In this document: one piece after another, positions 61,906-64,000 of the stretch | How the letters are laid out: each line of letters begins with the position of its first letter | Position numbering within the stretch: position 1 is the stretch's first letter | Source of the DNA: Acanthochlamys bracteata | Lineage: Eukaryota > Streptophyta > Magnoliopsida > Pandanales > Velloziaceae | DNA: 64,000 bases | Direction: 5' to 3' | Assembly (NCBI GenBank): GCA_019914995.1 | Contig: CM034129.1 | Coordinates: 5,097,725-5,161,724, forward strand | Position numbers and translations under genes: made by a program | Notes under the pieces: generated by a model | What the model saw: the letters and a program-made list of their open reading frames with translations, nothing else | Told to the model about the DNA's origin: nothing | Database searches by the model: none

Positions 61906-62579
61906 CACAAGTGAGAGTATTTTTTTAACTTTTTTAAATTTATTTTTTTGTGTTTAATAAAACTTTATAATATATATAAAATATTTTTAAATTTAAAACA
62001 TAGAAAAGTTTATGATAAGATTTTATTATACTTAGCTTTTATTACTTTTTTAGATAAAAATTTATTTTTAAAAAACTTTTGAAATACTTTTTATGTTAGA
62101 ATATCTTATTTTAAATTTCCAAATATCCCCACATAATTCATTCATAAATAAGTTTTCTAACCAAAAAAATTCACTTCTAGTAAATTTTTTTAATAATTAT
62201 TTTTGTATAGTTTCTTTAAACCTATACAAAATTATTTTTCAAAAATCATTTCGCTTTAGAAAGAAAACCACATTTCTATTTATAGTTACTCATGAGTTAA
62301 TAAAATTTTAGCCTAAAAAAAATTAGTTCATAAAACTTATTAGAAACGATTATAGGACTGTTTGAAATACTTATGAAATAAATTTATAATAAGAAATTTT
62401 ATTAAGTAAAATATTTCTATACTTTTTAAAATTTTAAATTAAATTTTATAAATATTATATAAAATTTATTAAAACATATAAATTAAAAATTAAAAAATTT
62501 ATTCAGAACAAGAAACTAAACAAATTGTATAAGTTATCCTGTAAGACCTTTTTTCTAAGAAGATATTATATGCGATTAA

Positions 62580-62838
62580 GGCGTGTTTACCTAAGGGGTG
62601 GAAGTGGAGTTTTGAGGGAAGTGGAGTTTTTAGAAATAAATTTAAAAAATAAAATAAAAAATAAAAAATATTTAATAAAAAATAAAATTTTATATTAAGT
62701 ATATATTTTTAGTAAGTTTTAAATTTGAATTTTTAAAAAAATTTTATTGATAAAAAAATTTATTTTAATTTTTATAAGTATTTATGTGAAATTTGAGTTT
62801 AAAGAAAGTGGAGTTTAGGGGTGTTGGTAAACACGCCC
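62580..62838. mobile_element. Tourist-like MITE family A, second well-preserved copy (259 bp)
   Basis: The left end GGCGTGTTTACC and right end TTGGTAAACACGCCC are bounded by TAA on both sides (62,577-62,579 and 62,839-62,841). The interior is the reverse complement of the copy at 41.0 kb, for example GTATTTATGTGAAATTTGAG near the right end. Confidence 0.88.
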
Positions 62839-64000
62839 TAAATACCATTACGTAAGAGAATAATGATTTCATTTGACCGATCTTATTTTACTGATTTATT
62901 TTGTATAACTATTAACAATCACATCTAAATTTCAAATCTTATAACTAAATACTGTTAAATGGAGGTTGAATTGAAAAAAAAGTATAGTACTATAAAAAAC
63001 AAGTCTCGTTTCTCGAAATTCTAATTTGTCATGTTCCTATGCTTTCTACTTCCCAAAACATAGATTTAGAATAAGAAACATCACCAAATATTTTTCTCAA
63101 TTAAAATCTGAAATCACCAAAACATAGATCCAATTGGATGCCTTCTCTAAATATATATTAAAGACTTTAATATCTGATCTATCAGCTCTATTAAACCTAT
63201 AAGGTGTGTTTTCTTTATATCTTACACTTATTCTTTTACAAATATTAGTTTAAGCTCTCCTTTCAATTATTTCCTTTTAACTTATTCTTTCAAATAAATA
63301 CAAAAGTTACTTATTTTTAATAATACTATTTATAATAATTTATTTTTGCTAAATAAATAACTTTTAGTAGTTACTTTTGAAAAAATAGTTATTTTTAAAC
63401 AAATAATCTATATTTAGTGAGTGGACGGCTGAGATTTTTGAGAAAATCAATCAAATTTACTGTTAGGTTCAGATAGAGGTCGCTGTGGGCCTACATTTTG
63501 GTTAGGCGGTCTGCAGTCATCATAAGTTTCCCCTAAAAATAGAAAAAAAAAGATAAATTTAAAAGAACAAAAAAAATAAAGACAATGATATCTCTTTCTT
63601 ACCGACTAAGTATGGAGATAAATAGTAACTACGGCCTGTTCCTGCGAATTATTATTATGTACGCCTTAATTTGCAAATGTAGTCTTACTTTTGGGGTTAA
63701 TTCAAAGATTAACAACGGATATATTTAACTAGTACCTTTTTTTTAATTAATTTAGAAATCAACTACTTCTAGAAGATTAGAATGTCAAAGGCTTTGTCTG
63801 TACAAGTACTGCTTGAGAAAATTAGAGAAGAAAAAGTTTTCTCCAATGTTTTTCTCGAAACTTCATTGTTGCTTAAATAACATGCAGCAAATATTTTAGG
63901 AAATTTACAAACCGTATTAGCCAAGTAAGTAGCTCACTAAAATCTAACAAAAATCTCTTCTAAGTTCTGATGAATAACACTAACCAAAATTTTCATTTAG

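Larger units (their letters stand above)
60753..64000. other. Intergenic to window end, AT-rich
   Basis: The first 350 bp probably hold the TPR gene's 3' UTR. After 61,180 the sequence is mostly A/T. It contains AT-rich family C-like copies at about 61,694-61,905 and 62,350-62,520, and an intact-ended Tourist-like element at 62,580-62,838. From 62,870 to 64,000 nothing was recognised. Confidence 0.55.

Overview
This is a gene-sparse, AT-rich plant nuclear window, most likely from a eudicot. The support is spliceosomal GT-AG introns throughout, plant-only protein families, and intergenic DNA packed with short AT-rich inverted-repeat elements. I rebuilt eight complete multi-exon or single-exon genes plus the 5' part of a ninth. 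Every splice junction was checked for reading phase and the rebuilt lengths match the family lengths I know.

Layout from left to right: the first three exons of an exocyst EXO84B gene (minus, cut by the window start, with two introns over 4 kb that hold transposon sequence); a GPI-anchored lipid-transfer protein (minus, 12.9-14.6 kb); a CCR4-type poly(A) deadenylase (minus, 18.0-22.8 kb, 11 exons); a 198-residue membrane protein of unknown function (minus, 28.6-30.1 kb); a galectin-domain hydroxyproline O-galactosyltransferase (plus, 35.5-38.9 kb); a prolyl 4-hydroxylase with a ShK-like tail (minus, 41.5-44.0 kb); a two-exon CLE25/26-type signalling peptide precursor (minus, 47.5-48.6 kb); a secreted glycine-rich repeat protein (plus, 54.1-54.7 kb); and a TPR protein of the SULFUR DEFICIENCY-INDUCED / POLLENLESS3 (MS5) family (plus, 58.7-60.8 kb).

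The gaps between genes are dominated by non-autonomous DNA transposons. One Tourist-like family (TIR starting GGGCGTGTTTACCAA, TAA target duplication) has two clean copies and several decayed ones. A second family has one copy broken by an insertion of the first. A third, very AT-rich family recurs across the window. A 1.76-kb PIF/Harbinger-like element with TTA target duplication sits in intron 2 of EXO84B. A broken, intronless copy of the ribosome-biogenesis gene NIP7 lies at 57.3-57.8 kb.

No operon-like or novel defence or biosynthetic system is evident. The most suggestive functional link is that the prolyl hydroxylase, the hydroxyproline galactosyltransferase, the CLE peptide and the AGP-like lipid-transfer protein all belong to hydroxyproline/arabinogalactan chemistry of the secretory pathway. 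This may be chance. Coordinates of exons come from reading splice sites by eye; transcript ends are not determined.
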